A stretch of 62,490 bases of DNA from Candidatus Aquitaenariimonas noxiae (GCA_002780005.1 PEWV01000013.1:1-62490), one strand, 5' to 3'; shown: positions 52,147 through 62,349, counted from the stretch's first letter. Program-made: numbers and translations. The notes: a model not told the origin generated them from the letters alone.

Positions 52147-54644
52147 AGAGAGGTCTTTTTATTTTTCTTATTATGAGTTTAATTTTAATATACTCGGATT
52201 GCAAGGGTTTTTCTCAGGATGAAGAAGCCGCAACCGCAGGATCAGCGAACGCTGATAGCGCGAATAAGGAAGAGACCTCCGTTACCAATGAAGCCGCGAC
52301 TAAAGAAGAAACCCCAACGCCTGAAGAGATAACCCCGCAGGAAAACGCCGCAACCGCGCCGGAAGCTTCTGTTGGCGAAGAAAAGCCTGTAGCGGAAACC
52401 GTACCTGCCGACACGCTTCCCGAGAAAGAAAAATTGGTCAAAATCATACGCGTCAAGGGGAATAAAGTCATAAGCACGGCTTCCGTGCTCTCAAAAATCA
52501 AATCAAAACCGGCCGAAAAATTTTCTTCCGAAATATTGAACGACGATTTAAAACGGTTGTATACATTAGGATATTTTACAGACGTCGCTATCGATATAGA
52601 AAACGCCCAGGACGGTGTCATAATAACGTTTGTTGTGGAAGAAAGGCCGTTGGTCTCAAAGATAGAATTCAAAGGAAATAAATTTGTCAGGACCGCGAAC
52701 CTCCAGAAATTGATGAAAATAAAAGAAGGAGAATTGCTGAATTATACGCAACTGAACGAAGACATGCAGGAAATGAAGAAATTTTATGAAAAAAAGGGTT
52801 TTCCGGCGACAGACATAAAATACGAAACGGCTGTGGATGAAAAAACGAACGAGACAAAGCTCGTCATAAATATAGAAGAAAAGGCTAAGTTGAGGATAAA
52901 GGACATCAAGGTAGAGGGCAATAAGGCGTTTCCCACAAAGAGGCTCCTCAACACCATAAGCACAAAAAAGGGCAATCTTTTCAGATCGGGCTATCTTAAA
53001 GAAGAAGAATTTGAAGAGGATATAAAAAAGATAAAAGACCTTTATAATAACTCGGGATATCTTGACGCCGAAATCACGCCCGAAAGAAGCTATAGTGATG
53101 ACGGTAAATTTCTCTTTATTACCATAAAGATCAATGAGGGCAAGAAATATCTTGTCGGTAGTGTTTCTATGAAGGGAAACATGCTTTTTCCTGAGCAAGA
53201 GATACGCGAAAAACTGGGCATGGTCAAAGATTCTCCCTTCAGCCATCAGGGATTAAGGAATGATATTTTTGGCATACAGCAATATTATTATCATAAGGGC
53301 TATATGTTCGCTCAAATAGATGCGGAGACTATTTTCAACGAATCTACAGGCATGGTCGATATAGTGTACAAGATCGTCGAGAACGAGCTTACCTATGTCG
53401 ATAAAATTAAAATAAAGGGAAACACCAAGACCAAAGATGTGGTGATAAGAAGAGAGCTTAGGGTATATCCAGGCGAACGTTTCGACGGCGATAAAATAAG
53501 AAGAAGCAAGGAAAGGCTTTATAATTTAGGTTTTTTTGAAGAAGTGAACTTTGATACCGAGCCTTCGGAACAACCGAACAAGCAGAACCTCTTAGTCGAG
53601 GTTAAGGAAGCAAAAACAGGCGAATTTAGTTTTGGCGCGGGATATAGTTCGATCGATCAAGTAATAGGTTTTGTAGAAATAGTACAGAAAAACTTCGATT
53701 TAATGAATGTACCCGATTTTACGGGTGACGGCCAGAGGCTCAGAATGAAGGCTCAACTCGGAACGGTCAGAAGGGATTACGAGATCGGATGGCTGGAGCC
53801 ATGGATATTCGATTACCCTCTTGCGTTTGGGACCGATGTGTACCAAAGGACCCACCAGAGGACCAGTAAGTCAGGGTATGGATTTGATGAAACGCGAAGA
53901 GGATTTGATCTGACCCTCGGAAAGGAGTTTACGGAATATACGAAGGGCGATCTCATCTATAAATTCGAAGACGTAAGGATTTCAGACGTCCCTTCGGAAT
54001 CTTCAGTCGACCTTAAAAGCGAGGAAGGAACAAATACCCTTAGTACGGCCGAATTCGCCTTGACGCACGATATGCGGGATAATGTATATAATCCTACCAA
54101 AGGTTATTTGTTAAGAGGTTCGATCGAGAACGCCGGAGGGGTTTTAGGGGCAGACAAGGACTTTTTGAAATATATAGGCATGGGAAGTATATATTTTACT
54201 CATTTTACAAAGCTTCTTTTAGAATTAAGAACAACGGCGGCCGTTGCCAACGCGTACGGAAACACGGCAAAAGTCCCGATATATGAGCGGTACTACGCCG
54301 GAGGCACCAACACGATAAGGGGTTATAGAGAAAGAGGCGTAGGCCCGAAGGATCTTTTATCGGGCGATGCAATAGGAGGAAATGCCCTGCTTGTCGCTAC
54401 GGCAGAATATACCTTCCCTGTAATAACGGATGTTATAAAAGGAGCGGTCTTTTACGATATCGGAAACGTGTGGGAGAAGATGAGCGATTTCGGAACGGGC
54501 GGTTATAAATCCGGAGCAGGTTTAGGCGTAAGGGTAAAAACGCCCATAGGCCCGGTTAAAGTGGACTATGGTTATCCGCTTAACGATATCCCCGGAGATA
54601 AGAAAAAAGGGAAAATTTATTTCACTATAAGTCAAGGGTTCTAA
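52143..54644 (+). CDS. bamA: Outer-membrane assembly factor BamA
   Basis: Omp85-family barrel that inserts outer-membrane proteins. 833 residues. Signal peptide about 1-25, then a Glu/Ala/Thr-rich linker (about 26-95), five POTRA domains (about 97-440; LVKIIRVKGNKVISTASVL opens the first), and a beta-barrel (about 450-833) with IRGYRERGVGPKD (about 722-734), the RGY form of the RGF loop 6 motif, and the FTISQGF end typical of outer-membrane proteins. The low-complexity linker before the POTRA series is unusual. The skp gene follows. Confidence 0.95.
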   Translation: MKRGLFIFLIMSLILIYSDCKGFSQDEEAATAGSANADSANKEETSVTNEAATKEETPTPEEITPQENAATAPEASVGEEKPVAETVPADTLPEKEKLVKIIRVKGNKVISTASVLSKIKSKPAEKFSSEILNDDLKRLYTLGYFTDVAIDIENAQDGVIITFVVEERPLVSKIEFKGNKFVRTANLQKLMKIKEGELLNYTQLNEDMQEMKKFYEKKGFPATDIKYETAVDEKTNETKLVINIEEKAKLRIKDIKVEGNKAFPTKRLLNTISTKKGNLFRSGYLKEEEFEEDIKKIKDLYNNSGYLDAEITPERSYSDDGKFLFITIKINEGKKYLVGSVSMKGNMLFPEQEIREKLGMVKDSPFSHQGLRNDIFGIQQYYYHKGYMFAQIDAETIFNESTGMVDIVYKIVENELTYVDKIKIKGNTKTKDVVIRRELRVYPGERFDGDKIRRSKERLYNLGFFEEVNFDTEPSEQPNKQNLLVEVKEAKTGEFSFGAGYSSIDQVIGFVEIVQKNFDLMNVPDFTGDGQRLRMKAQLGTVRRDYEIGWLEPWIFDYPLAFGTDVYQRTHQRTSKSGYGFDETRRGFDLTLGKEFTEYTKGDLIYKFEDVRISDVPSESSVDLKSEEGTNTLSTAEFALTHDMRDNVYNPTKGYLLRGSIENAGGVLGADKDFLKYIGMGSIYFTHFTKLLLELRTTAAVANAYGNTAKVPIYERYYAGGTNTIRGYRERGVGPKDLLSGDAIGGNALLVATAEYTFPVITDVIKGAVFYDIGNVWEKMSDFGTGGYKSGAGLGVRVKTPIGPVKVDYGYPLNDIPGDKKKGKIYFTISQGF

Positions 54645-54671
54645 GACTTAAAAAAAGAAAAGGAGGAGAAA

Positions 54672-55187
54672 ATGGTTAAAAAAATATTTGTGACATTATT
54701 GTTAGGGCTATTTTTATGCGGAAGTTTTGCCCCCATAGCCCAAGCTAAGGAGCTCAAGTTAGGCTATGTGGACATGCAGAGGATATTTACGGAATACTCC
54801 AGAACAAAAACCTCTGAAGCCAAGCTCGAGACTGAAGGTAAGGCTAAGAGTGATGAAAGGGAAAAGATGGTAGCGGTTGTAAGACGCCTAAAAGACGAAA
54901 TGGAGCTTTTGAGCGATAAAGGCAAAGAAGAGAAACAAGCGCAGATAGACGCGAAAATAAAAGAACTCCAGGAGTTTGACAGGGTTGCTAGGAACCAGCT
55001 TGGCCAGCAAAGAGAAAATATGATCAGGGATATCTCAAAGGATATAGAAAAGGTCATTACAGAATACGGTAAAAAAGAAGGCTATGACCTGATATTCGGC
55101 AAACAATTATTGCTTTTCCAGACAGAGACCCTTGACATAACCGAAGCTATACTGAAGACACTTAACGCGAACGCCCCGAAACAATAA
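54672..55187 (+). CDS. skp: OmpH/Skp-family periplasmic chaperone
   Basis: 171 residues. Signal peptide about 1-26 (cut after AQA). Then [17 protein letters not shown] (about 31-47), long helical arms (about 45-125, coiled-coil, Lys/Glu-rich) and a closing [15 protein letters not shown] strand. A trimeric jellyfish-like holdase that escorts outer-membrane proteins to BamA. AAGGAGG before the ATG. The bamA-skp-lpxD order is conserved in Gram-negative bacteria. Confidence 0.93.
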   Translation: MVKKIFVTLLLGLFLCGSFAPIAQAKELKLGYVDMQRIFTEYSRTKTSEAKLETEGKAKSDEREKMVAVVRRLKDEMELLSDKGKEEKQAQIDAKIKELQEFDRVARNQLGQQRENMIRDISKDIEKVITEYGKKEGYDLIFGKQLLLFQTETLDITEAILKTLNANAPKQ

Positions 55188-55221
55188 ACACGGCCGTTTC
55201 GCCCGTCAAAAAATAGGAACA

Positions 55222-56286
55222 ATGAAAAAAACAGTTAAGGAAATCGCCGAACTTATAAACGGAGAAGTCGTCGGCGATAAAAATATCGTTATAACAGGGA
55301 TCTCAGGCATAAAAGAGGCTAAAGAGGGGGATATCACGTTTTTAGCGAACCCGAAGTACGCCCCTCTTATGGAGACTACAAAGGCGTCCTGTATAATAGC
55401 TCCCAAGGATGTAGAGCCTAAAGGGAAGGCTACCTTGATAAAGGCAGACAACCCAGATCTGGGATTTGCAAAAGTAGTTTCGCTTCTTTCCCCGCTTGGG
55501 CCTGTCCCGGTAAAGGGAATCAGCAGCCTGGCTTCTATCAGTAAAAATGCCAAACTCGGGAAAAATGTCTCCGTGGGGCCTTTTGCTGTTGTAGAAGACG
55601 ATGCGGAAATAGGCGACAATACGATCATTTATGCCGGAGCATATATAGGCAATAACGCGAAAATAGGCAAAAGCACGATCCTTTATCCCCACGTTTCTAT
55701 CAGAGAAAAATGCGTGATCGGCGATTCTGTTATAATGCACAGCGGTGTGGTGATAGGCAGCGACGGCTTTGGGTTCGCCACTGTCGCGGGCGTGCATCAT
55801 AAAATTCCGCAAATAGGAATAGTGATCGTAGAAGATAATGTTGAGATAGGTGCCAATGTAACTATAGACAGGGCAAGATTCGGCAAAACCGTCATAGGTA
55901 AAGGCACAAAGATAGATAATCTTGTCCAGATAGCCCATAACGTCGTAATAGGGGAGAATTCGATAATAGTGGCCCAAGCCGGCATATCAGGATCGACAAC
56001 CATAGGTAAAAATGTTATCATGGCCGGCCAATCAGGCATAGTGGGGCATGTCGAGATCGGAGACAACACAATAATAGCGGCTCAGTCCGGCATCTCGAAA
56101 TCGCTCGATAAAAATATCTTTGTGATAGGCTCTCCTGCGAGACCTCAAAATATATGGAAGAGGATAAACGCGTCCATGGGACATTTACCGGAATTATTAA
56201 AAACGGTCAGCAAATTAAGTAAAAAAGTCAAAGTTCTTGAGGAGAAGGTGTATGGAAAAACAGAAGACAATAAAGAACGAAGTTAA
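55222..56286 (+). CDS. lpxD: UDP-3-O-acylglucosamine N-acyltransferase
   Basis: Third step of lipid A synthesis: N-acylation of UDP-3-O-acyl-GlcN. 354 residues. N-domain about 1-100 binds uridine ([20 protein letters not shown]), then left-handed beta-helix repeats. Seen: [18 protein letters not shown] (about 172-189), VHHKIPQIG with the catalytic His, and [19 protein letters not shown]-terminal helix trimerises it. The lpxC start lies 35 bases inside the end of this gene. Confidence 0.95.
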   Translation: MKKTVKEIAELINGEVVGDKNIVITGISGIKEAKEGDITFLANPKYAPLMETTKASCIIAPKDVEPKGKATLIKADNPDLGFAKVVSLLSPLGPVPVKGISSLASISKNAKLGKNVSVGPFAVVEDDAEIGDNTIIYAGAYIGNNAKIGKSTILYPHVSIREKCVIGDSVIMHSGVVIGSDGFGFATVAGVHHKIPQIGIVIVEDNVEIGANVTIDRARFGKTVIGKGTKIDNLVQIAHNVVIGENSIIVAQAGISGSTTIGKNVIMAGQSGIVGHVEIGDNTIIAAQSGISKSLDKNIFVIGSPARPQNIWKRINASMGHLPELLKTVSKLSKKVKVLEEKVYGKTEDNKERS

Positions 56287-57574
56287 TTTTAGTGGCATAA
56301 GCCTTCACAACGGTAAGGTAGTGCACGTTACCATAAAGCCGGCTCTCCCGAATAGCGGCATAAATTTTGTAAGAACCGACCTATCGGAACGCCCGGTCCT
56401 TAATGTCGAGACGAGTAAAATAGCCGATTTACACCTGACTCCCAGGCGCACTTCAATAGCCCGCGGTGAGGTCGAAGTCCAAACCATAGAGCATATTATG
56501 GCCTCTTTATCCAGTATGGGCGTTGATAATATAAGGATAGAGCTGGACAGCGACGAATTGCCGGGGCTCGACGGGAGTGCGATACAATTTTGGGACATTT
56601 TAAAAAAGGCGGAAGTTATCGAACAAGACGCGACGAAAAAACATTTTGATGTCAAAGAACCCCTGTGGTGTACCGACGGAGAAGCGTTCATAATGGCCCT
56701 GCCGAGTTCAAAATTCGAGGTCTCTTATACGTTAAGCTATAATCACCCCCTTCTTCAGTCTCAATATCTAAAGGTAGTCCTTAACGGAGATCAGCTAGTG
56801 TTCGAGAAAGAGATCGCTCCGGCACGGACATTCTGCATGGAAAGAGAAGTTAAACCCTTAAGAGAAATGGGCCTTGGCAAGGGCGCTGACTATGACAATA
56901 CGCTTGTCGTAGGCAACAGGCGCGTGATAAAAAATAGAGTGCGATTTCCCGACGAGTTCGTAAGGCATAAAATCCTTGACCTGATAGGTGACATGTACCT
57001 TTTAGGATGCCCGCTTCGGGGACATATAATAGCTATAAAAAGCGGACACGCCTTGAACGTAAAACTTATTTCAAAACTAAGACAACAGCGCGCGAAATTT
57101 TTGGAACCCGGCATAAAAGCCCCAGATGTCCAGATAGGCCTGGGCGAACTTGATACGAGCATGATCCAAAAGATCTTACCGCACAGGTATCCGTTCTTGT
57201 TGGTAGATAAAGTGATCGAGCTCGTCAGGGACAAACGAGCCGTAGGTATAAAGAATGTCACTATGAATGAAAATTATTTTACAGGGCACTTCCCCGGCAG
57301 GCCGATCATGCCAGGGGTGTTAATAATCGAAGCAATGGCCCAGACAGCAGGCGTACTTTTATTGAGCAAGGAAGAAAATATGGGAAGGCTCGCCTTCTTT
57401 TTGGGAATAAAGGACGCTAGATTCAGAAATCCTGTCGTACCCGGCGACCAACTGATCTTGGAAATCGATGTCATAAGGATGAAGTCGAAGACCGGGCAAG
57501 TCAAAGGTGTGGGAAAGGTAAAAGATAAAGTTGTTTGCGAAGCGGAATTAATGTTTATTCTTGTCGAAGGATAA
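56252..57574 (+). CDS. lpxC/fabZ: LpxC-FabZ fusion: UDP-acyl-GlcNAc deacetylase plus acyl-ACP dehydratase
   Basis: 440 residues from the ATG at 56252 (AGGAG upstream; an in-frame TTG at 56237 is less likely). Residues 1-285 are LpxC, the committed lipid A step: [18 protein letters not shown] with a zinc His (about 72-89), [14 protein letters not shown] (about 94-107), and [16 protein letters not shown] with the second His and the Asp (about 233-248). Residues about 300-440 are Fab[15 protein letters not shown] (about 304-317), then the catalytic [19 protein letters not shown]. FabZ supplies beta-hydroxyacyl-chain synthesis. This fusion is known in Bacteroidota and some PVC-type bacteria. Confidence 0.96.
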   Translation: MEKQKTIKNEVNFSGISLHNGKVVHVTIKPALPNSGINFVRTDLSERPVLNVETSKIADLHLTPRRTSIARGEVEVQTIEHIMASLSSMGVDNIRIELDSDELPGLDGSAIQFWDILKKAEVIEQDATKKHFDVKEPLWCTDGEAFIMALPSSKFEVSYTLSYNHPLLQSQYLKVVLNGDQLVFEKEIAPARTFCMEREVKPLREMGLGKGADYDNTLVVGNRRVIKNRVRFPDEFVRHKILDLIGDMYLLGCPLRGHIIAIKSGHALNVKLISKLRQQRAKFLEPGIKAPDVQIGLGELDTSMIQKILPHRYPFLLVDKVIELVRDKRAVGIKNVTMNENYFTGHFPGRPIMPGVLIIEAMAQTAGVLLLSKEENMGRLAFFLGIKDARFRNPVVPGDQLILEIDVIRMKSKTGQVKGVGKVKDKVVCEAELMFILVEG

Positions 57575-57601
57575 GGGTTTAAAAAATAGGTTATTTGTAG
57601 C

Positions 57602-58372
57602 ATGAAAATCCACCCCACGGCGATAGTTCATAAGAACGCGAAATTGGCCGACGATGTTGAAGTCGGCCCTTATTCTATTATAGAAGAGAATGCCTCTATC
57701 GACAGCGGTACGATCGTGGGTAATCATTGTTTTATAGGTTCATTTACGACAATCGGTAAAAACAACAGGATATTCACGGGTGCGGTAGTGGGCAGTATAA
57801 GCCAGGATCTAAAGTTCAAAGGCGACGAGTCATTTCTCCAGATAGGTGACGAGAACTTGATCCGGGAATACGTGACGATGAATAGGAGCTCAGAAAAAGG
57901 CAAGAAAACCGTCGTCGGGAATAACAATCTTTTTATGGCGTATGCCCATATCGGCCACGACAGCGTTATTGGCAACGGCACAATTATTGCGAATTGCGGC
58001 ACCTTGGGCGGCTATGTGACGATCGAAAATAAAGCTATAATGGGAGGCTTAAGCGGAGCGCACCAGTTCACTAAGATCGGCAGGCTTGCCATTATCGGAG
58101 GATGCTCCAAGGTAGTCCAGGACATTCCTCCTTACTGCATGGCTGACGGCCACCCTGCGGCTGTAAGGGGCATAAATCTCGTGGGCTTAAGAAGGGCTGA
58201 ATTCCCGTCGGCAAAGATCGAGGCGATAAGAAAAGCCATAAAACTATTATTTTTCTCGAAGCTTACCATAAAAAGCGCTGTTGAAAAAATCATATCCGAT
58301 ATCCCCCCCTCTCTAGAAATAAATAATATCATAGATTTTATAAAAAGCTCAAAAAGAGGCCTTTCCAAATGA
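57602..58372 (+). CDS. lpxA: UDP-GlcNAc O-acyltransferase
   Basis: First lipid A step: transfers a beta-hydroxyacyl chain to UDP-GlcNAc. 256 residues, full length. Hexapeptide beta-helix from the start (IHPTAIVHKNAKLADDVEVG), QDLKFKGDESFL (about 65-76), IREYVTMNRSSEKG (about 84-97), MAYAHIGHDSVIGNGTIIAN with the catalytic His (about 109-128), then the helical C-terminus. It is 27 bases after lpxC/fabZ and overlaps lpxI by 4. Confidence 0.97.
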   Translation: MKIHPTAIVHKNAKLADDVEVGPYSIIEENASIDSGTIVGNHCFIGSFTTIGKNNRIFTGAVVGSISQDLKFKGDESFLQIGDENLIREYVTMNRSSEKGKKTVVGNNNLFMAYAHIGHDSVIGNGTIIANCGTLGGYVTIENKAIMGGLSGAHQFTKIGRLAIIGGCSKVVQDIPPYCMADGHPAAVRGINLVGLRRAEFPSAKIEAIRKAIKLLFFSKLTIKSAVEKIISDIPPSLEINNIIDFIKSSKRGLSK

Positions 58373-59172
58373 AGAAAATAGGCCTGATAGCCGGAGGCGG
58401 GAAATTTCCTATTATATTCGCGAAAGCCGCGCGCGAGAAAGGCGTCAGCATCGTAGCTGTCGCTTTTAAGGAAGAGACAAGTTTAGAGCTCGAGAAAGCC
58501 GTCGATAAGATCTACTGGATAAGCATAGCCGAATTAAAGAAGTTGATAGGCATATTTAAATCTGAAGGCGTAAAAAAGGCTGTAATGGCCGGCAGGGTAA
58601 CAAAGACCCGGCTTTTCAAAGATACTCCAAAACCCGATCCCGCCCTCGAGAGCCTGTTAAAGAACGTATCGGATAAAAGCGACATATCTCTTTTAAGAAG
58701 CGCGGCGCGGGTATTAAGATTTTTCGGCATTACTTTAATAGATTCGACTATTTTTTTAAAAGACATTCTTCCGGCAAAAGGGATCCTCACAAAAAGGGTG
58801 CCCACAAAAGAAGAATGGGATGATATAAAATTCGGTTTTTCTTTAGCCAAGGCCACAAGCAGGCTTGAGATAGGGCAGACCGTTGTCGTGAAGAATAAAG
58901 TGATCCTGGCGATAGAGGCTATAGAAGGAACGGATAAGGCTATACTAAGAGGTGGAGAACTCGGCAACGGAAGCGTCGTAATCGTAAAGACCGCAAGGCC
59001 GAACCAAGACAGAAGATTCGATATCCCGACGATAGGACCTGACACTATCAGGTCTTTGAAAGAGGCAGGCGGAAGCGTGCTTGCCATTGAGGCGAGAAGC
59101 ACGATATTTATAGATAAGGATGAGTGCGTAAGCCTGGCCGACTCGAATAATTTAAGCCTCGTGGTAGTTTAG
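58369..59172 (+). CDS. lpxI: UDP-2,3-diacylglucosamine pyrophosphatase, LpxI type
   Basis: Cleaves UDP-2,3-diacyl-GlcN to lipid X and UMP; LpxI replaces LpxH in many alphaproteobacteria and other phyla. 267 residues. The start LIAGGGKFPIIFAKAAREKG is the DUF1009/LpxI opening. Further: MAGRVTKTRLFK (about 73-84), GFSLAKATSRLEIGQTVVV (about 157-175), IEGTDKAILRGGEL (about 186-199), and VKTARPNQDRRFDIPTIGP. It overlaps lpxA by 4 bases, fitting the pathway. Confidence 0.93.
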   Translation: MKKIGLIAGGGKFPIIFAKAAREKGVSIVAVAFKEETSLELEKAVDKIYWISIAELKKLIGIFKSEGVKKAVMAGRVTKTRLFKDTPKPDPALESLLKNVSDKSDISLLRSAARVLRFFGITLIDSTIFLKDILPAKGILTKRVPTKEEWDDIKFGFSLAKATSRLEIGQTVVVKNKVILAIEAIEGTDKAILRGGELGNGSVVIVKTARPNQDRRFDIPTIGPDTIRSLKEAGGSVLAIEARSTIFIDKDECVSLADSNNLSLVVV

Positions 59173-59181
59173 GAGGGATGA

Positions 59182-59961
59182 ATGACTGAAAAAGGATTAG
59201 CGATAAACGCGGCTTATGTAGAAAAAAAACTCACCGGATTCATAAAGAGGGAGTTTAAGAAAAAAAATTTTAAAAAAGCCGTTTTTGGACTATCCGGCGG
59301 AGTAGATTCGAGCTTGGTCGCATTCTTACTGGTCAAGGCGTTAGGCTCAAAAAACGTAACGGCGTTATTTATGCCTTATAGAACTACGGCCCAAGAAAGC
59401 AAGAGAGACTTCGACGCTATCGTAAAAATTTTAAAAATAAAACATAAAATAATCCCCATAACCTCTATGGTAGATTGCTACTTTAAAAAATTCCCGGAAG
59501 CCGACAAGGTCCGACGAGGGAATAAAATGGCCCGCGAAAGGATGTCTATTCTTTATGACCAGTCAAAAGTAGAAAACGCCCTGGTTATAGGAAGCGGCAA
59601 CAAAACAGAAATTCTTTTAGGTTACGCTACATTATTTGGGGATACCGCCTGTGCCATAAACCCTATAGGCAGTCTTTATAAAACTCAAATACGCCAACTC
59701 GCGCGTTGCATAGGTATGCCGGAGCGTATTATAAAAAAACCTCCGACAGCGGACCTTTGGCCTGGCCAGACAGACGAGTCGGAAATAGGCATTACATACG
59801 AAGAAGTCGACAAGATCCTTTATCTTGCCGTCGATAAAAAGTACAAACTTCCACGATTGGTAAAATTGGGATTCGGTAAAGATTCCATAGATAAGATATT
59901 GAAGAGAGTAGATAAGTTTAAGTATAAACGCGAACTTCCGGTAATAGGTAAGATAGATTAA
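59182..59961 (+). CDS. nadE: NH3-dependent NAD+ synthetase
   Basis: Last step of NAD synthesis: amidation of deamido-NAD with ammonia via an adenylate. 259 residues, no glutaminase domain, so it uses free ammonia. Seen: the PP-loop GLSGGVDSSLVAFLL (about 38-52), GSGNKTEILLGYATLFGD (about 138-155), NPIGSLYKTQIRQLA, and KPPTADLWPGQTDESE (about 188-203). Placed after lpxI with a 9-base gap. Its stop codon bases overlap the stop of lpxB on the other strand. Confidence 0.95.
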   Translation: MTEKGLAINAAYVEKKLTGFIKREFKKKNFKKAVFGLSGGVDSSLVAFLLVKALGSKNVTALFMPYRTTAQESKRDFDAIVKILKIKHKIIPITSMVDCYFKKFPEADKVRRGNKMARERMSILYDQSKVENALVIGSGNKTEILLGYATLFGDTACAINPIGSLYKTQIRQLARCIGMPERIIKKPPTADLWPGQTDESEIGITYEEVDKILYLAVDKKYKLPRLVKLGFGKDSIDKILKRVDKFKYKRELPVIGKID

Positions 59962-61094
59962 TTTTTAGAGATAAAATCCAAAACCGCAGCCGCTGCCCTT
60001 TCATTTGCCCCGCTCTCGCCGAGATTTGTCTTCACAGCATTAAGAGACCTCCTCATTTCATCTGCAGCTTTCGGATCTTTTAAGAGATTCAGTACCTCTT
60101 TGGCTATCAGGTCTGGTCTTGCGTCGTATTGCAAAAATTCAGGGACGACCATTTTCCCGGCTATCACATTTACAAGGCCTAGGTACGGCAGCCTTATAAT
60201 GATCTTCGTTATAAAGTAAGTCAGGAACGAAACCTTGTAAATTATTACCATAGGTTTTTGTAAAATGGCGGTTTCAAGGGTCGAGGTGCCGGACTTAACG
60301 ATGACCGCGTCCGCCACGCTTATAACGTCGTATGTTTTATTTTCTACGACGCGAATACCGGCTTTATTATCTTTTAAAACCTCGTCGAAGATGTCCATTT
60401 TTAAAGAGGGAAGCTTTGCCACCAGAAATTGCGTGTCAGGATATTCTTTTTTTATAAGTTCAGCGGCCTTCTTCACGATCGGGAGGAGCAGTTTTACCTC
60501 GAATTGCCTCGAGCCCGGCAGGATGGCTATTGTTTTTTTATTCGAGGTTAGGGAGAAATATTTATAAGCCTCTTCTCTTGAAAGATCGGGCTTTACTATG
60601 TCCAAAAGAGGGTGCCCTACGAACGCCACATCCATTCCGGCCTTCTTATAGAACTCCTCTTCAAATTTAAAAAAGACCACCATTTTATTTACCACTTTTT
60701 TTATAAGCTTGATCCGGCCTTTGCCCCAGGCCCAGACCTGTGGGCTTATGTAATACAAGAGAGGGATATTTCTTCTTTTAACTTGCTTCGCGAACCTTAA
60801 ATTAAAACCTGGATAATCTATCAAGATGACGCAATCGAACTTTTCCTCGTCCAACTTTTTTACTGTGTCGCTGAATATCTTTTTAAAAAATGAACATTTT
60901 TTCAATACTTCGAATAAACCCAATACCGCTACGGTGGCAAGGTTATAGTAGAGTTTTACGCCAGCTTCCTCCATCTTTTGCCCGCCCAGCCCGTAGAATT
61001 TGACATTTTTGGTTTTGGTTCTTATAGATCGGACCAGGTTTGCGCCATGTATATCGCCTGAGGCCTCACCGGCTATGATGAGTATCTTTTTCAT
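59958..61094 (-). CDS. lpxB: Lipid-A-disaccharide synthase
   Basis: GT19 glycosyltransferase joining UDP-2,3-diacyl-GlcN and lipid X. 378 residues. Seen: IIAGEASGDIHGANLVRSI (about 5-23), IDYPGFNLRFAKQ (about 93-105), YYISPQVWAWGKGRI (about 115-129), LPGSRQFEVK (about 192-201), and the C-terminal SGTSTLETAI (about 266-275) near the donor site. It lies on the minus strand, converging on nadE with a 4-base overlap, so the lipid A series is split into two transcripts. The Gfo/Idh/MocA gene lies 4 bases upstream. Confidence 0.96.
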   Translation of the reverse strand: MKKILIIAGEASGDIHGANLVRSIRTKTKNVKFYGLGGQKMEEAGVKLYYNLATVAVLGLFEVLKKCSFFKKIFSDTVKKLDEEKFDCVILIDYPGFNLRFAKQVKRRNIPLLYYISPQVWAWGKGRIKLIKKVVNKMVVFFKFEEEFYKKAGMDVAFVGHPLLDIVKPDLSREEAYKYFSLTSNKKTIAILPGSRQFEVKLLLPIVKKAAELIKKEYPDTQFLVAKLPSLKMDIFDEVLKDNKAGIRVVENKTYDVISVADAVIVKSGTSTLETAILQKPMVIIYKVSFLTYFITKIIIRLPYLGLVNVIAGKMVVPEFLQYDARPDLIAKEVLNLLKDPKAADEMRRSLNAVKTNLGESGANERAAAAVLDFISKN

Positions 61095-61098
61095 TTTT

Positions 61099-62013
61099 TT
61101 AAGGGTTTATTTGTTTTGTGATTTCCAGCGCCATTCTCAGCGCCTCGCGCGCTTCCTCGCCGGATACAAGAGGTTTTTCGTTATTTTTTACGCAGTCCAC
61201 AAAGGCTTTAAGCTCTGATAAGAGGGATTCTTCTTTTTTTATTCTTATTTTTTTTCTGGTGATCTTCGAACCGGCCTTTCTGTAGATGTAGGCTTCCTGT
61301 TTTTCGTAATCGAGCGATATATAGGCGTCTTCCTGAAAAATCCTTATTTTTCTCATTGTCTTATTTGCTACACGGCTGGCGGTAATATTGGAGATCGTAC
61401 CGTTTTCGAACTGAAGCCTTACGTTTGCCAAATCTTCGTGAAGAGTAAGAATCTTTACGCCCAACGCGTCCATTTTTACGACTTTCGAATTCACCAAATC
61501 AAGTATTATATCTATATCGTGTATCATCAGATCCAGTACCACCCCGATATCAAGGGATCTTTTTTTAAACAGGCTCAAGCGGTGGCATTCTATGAAGACA
61601 GGCTTGTTAATTATAGATTTTATAGCCCTTATACCTGCGTTGAATCTTTCTACATGTCCGACTTGGATGATGAGATTCTTGTCCCGTGCCTTTTTTAATA
61701 ATTCATCGGCATCCTCCAGGGTTTTGGTGATGGGTTTTTCTACGAGTATATGGACGCCTTGCTCTAAAAATGCCTTCCCGACCTCTGCGTGCGTGTTCGT
61801 CGGGGTGACGATGCTTACGCCATTTACCTTCCCGAAGAGGTCTTTATACCTTGTGAATGCCTGGGTCCGATATTTGCGGGCTATTTGATTTGCCTTTTTG
61901 ACGTTTATATCGCAAACTCCGACCAATTCCACACCATCCAACCGCGAGTAGATCCTTGCGTGGTGCACGCCCAGGCTCCCTACGCCTATAACCCCTATTC
62001 TTACCTTTTCCAT
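61099..62013 (-). CDS. Gfo/Idh/MocA-family oxidoreductase
   Basis: About 304 residues from the ATG at 62013 (MEKVRIGVIGVGSLGVHHAR). An N-terminal Rossmann fold binds NAD(P) (VIGVGSLG, about 8-15; VGVCDINVKKA), then the EKPITKTLEDADEL segment (about 89-102) with the conserved EKP Lys, and MIHDIDIILDL (about 168-178) with catalytic His and Asp. Members oxidise sugar, UDP-sugar or inositol substrates. Next to lpxB, a role in lipid A or UDP-GlcNAc modification (as in UDP-GlcNAc 3-dehydrogenases such as GnnA) is plausible but unproven. An alternative ATG is at 62031. Confidence 0.85.
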   Translation of the reverse strand: MEKVRIGVIGVGSLGVHHARIYSRLDGVELVGVCDINVKKANQIARKYRTQAFTRYKDLFGKVNGVSIVTPTNTHAEVGKAFLEQGVHILVEKPITKTLEDADELLKKARDKNLIIQVGHVERFNAGIRAIKSIINKPVFIECHRLSLFKKRSLDIGVVLDLMIHDIDIILDLVNSKVVKMDALGVKILTLHEDLANVRLQFENGTISNITASRVANKTMRKIRIFQEDAYISLDYEKQEAYIYRKAGSKITRKKIRIKKEESLLSELKAFVDCVKNNEKPLVSGEEAREALRMALEITKQINP

Positions 62014-62021
62014 AGATATGA

Positions 62022-62050
62022 AGTATAGCATTTAGGGGGTGTTTTTACAA
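62022..62050 (-). promoter_or_regulatory. Promoter for the Gfo/Idh/MocA-lpxB pair
   Basis: On the minus strand: TTGTAA (62050-62045), a 17-base spacer, TATACT (62027-62022). Expected start near 62015, directly at the ATG at 62013, so the mRNA may be leaderless. If the ATG at 62031 were used, the promoter would lie inside the gene. Confidence 0.55.
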
Positions 62051-62061
62051 GGTAAAATAAC

Positions 62062-62236
62062 TATGGTAGTAATAGGGGCTCGCGGCTTTAAGTAAATTTT
62101 TCCCGTGGTTTTGAACTTACTCCTCGCGCCTATGCGCTATTCATTCTGTACACCCCTCTCGGCACTCGTCGTAAGTTCGAAAACCACATTTGGGAAAAAT
62201 TTACGATTTCGCCGCTCACCCCATATTGCTACCATA
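62062..62236. repeat. Large imperfect inverted repeat (foldback)
   Basis: The left arm (62062-62120) starts TATGGTAG and ends GTGGTTTTGAACTTAC, with AAATTTTTCCC inside. The right arm (62171-62236) is its reverse complement with small gaps: it starts GTAAGTTCGAAAACCAC and ends GCTACCATA. About 50 bases lie between. No coding frame fits. Confidence 0.7.
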
Positions 62237-62337
62237 TGCACCAGCCGCCGACAGGTGTTCTTGGTTCCTGTTTTTGCCTGCCCTTAAGTGAAGTTCCAAA
62301 ATTTTTCCCGCTTATACCTGACTTTACGCAACACATG

Positions 62338-62349
62338 GCGGGATCCCGC
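62338..62349. repeat. Perfect palindrome with CATG flanks
   Basis: GCGGGATCCCGC is a perfect 12-base palindrome, flanked by CATG on both sides (62334-62337 and 62351-62354), followed by CATGCC. The motif pair CATGCATG and GCGGG-CCCGC also occurs in the foldback after tRNA-Thr (16274-16296). Confidence 0.6.
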
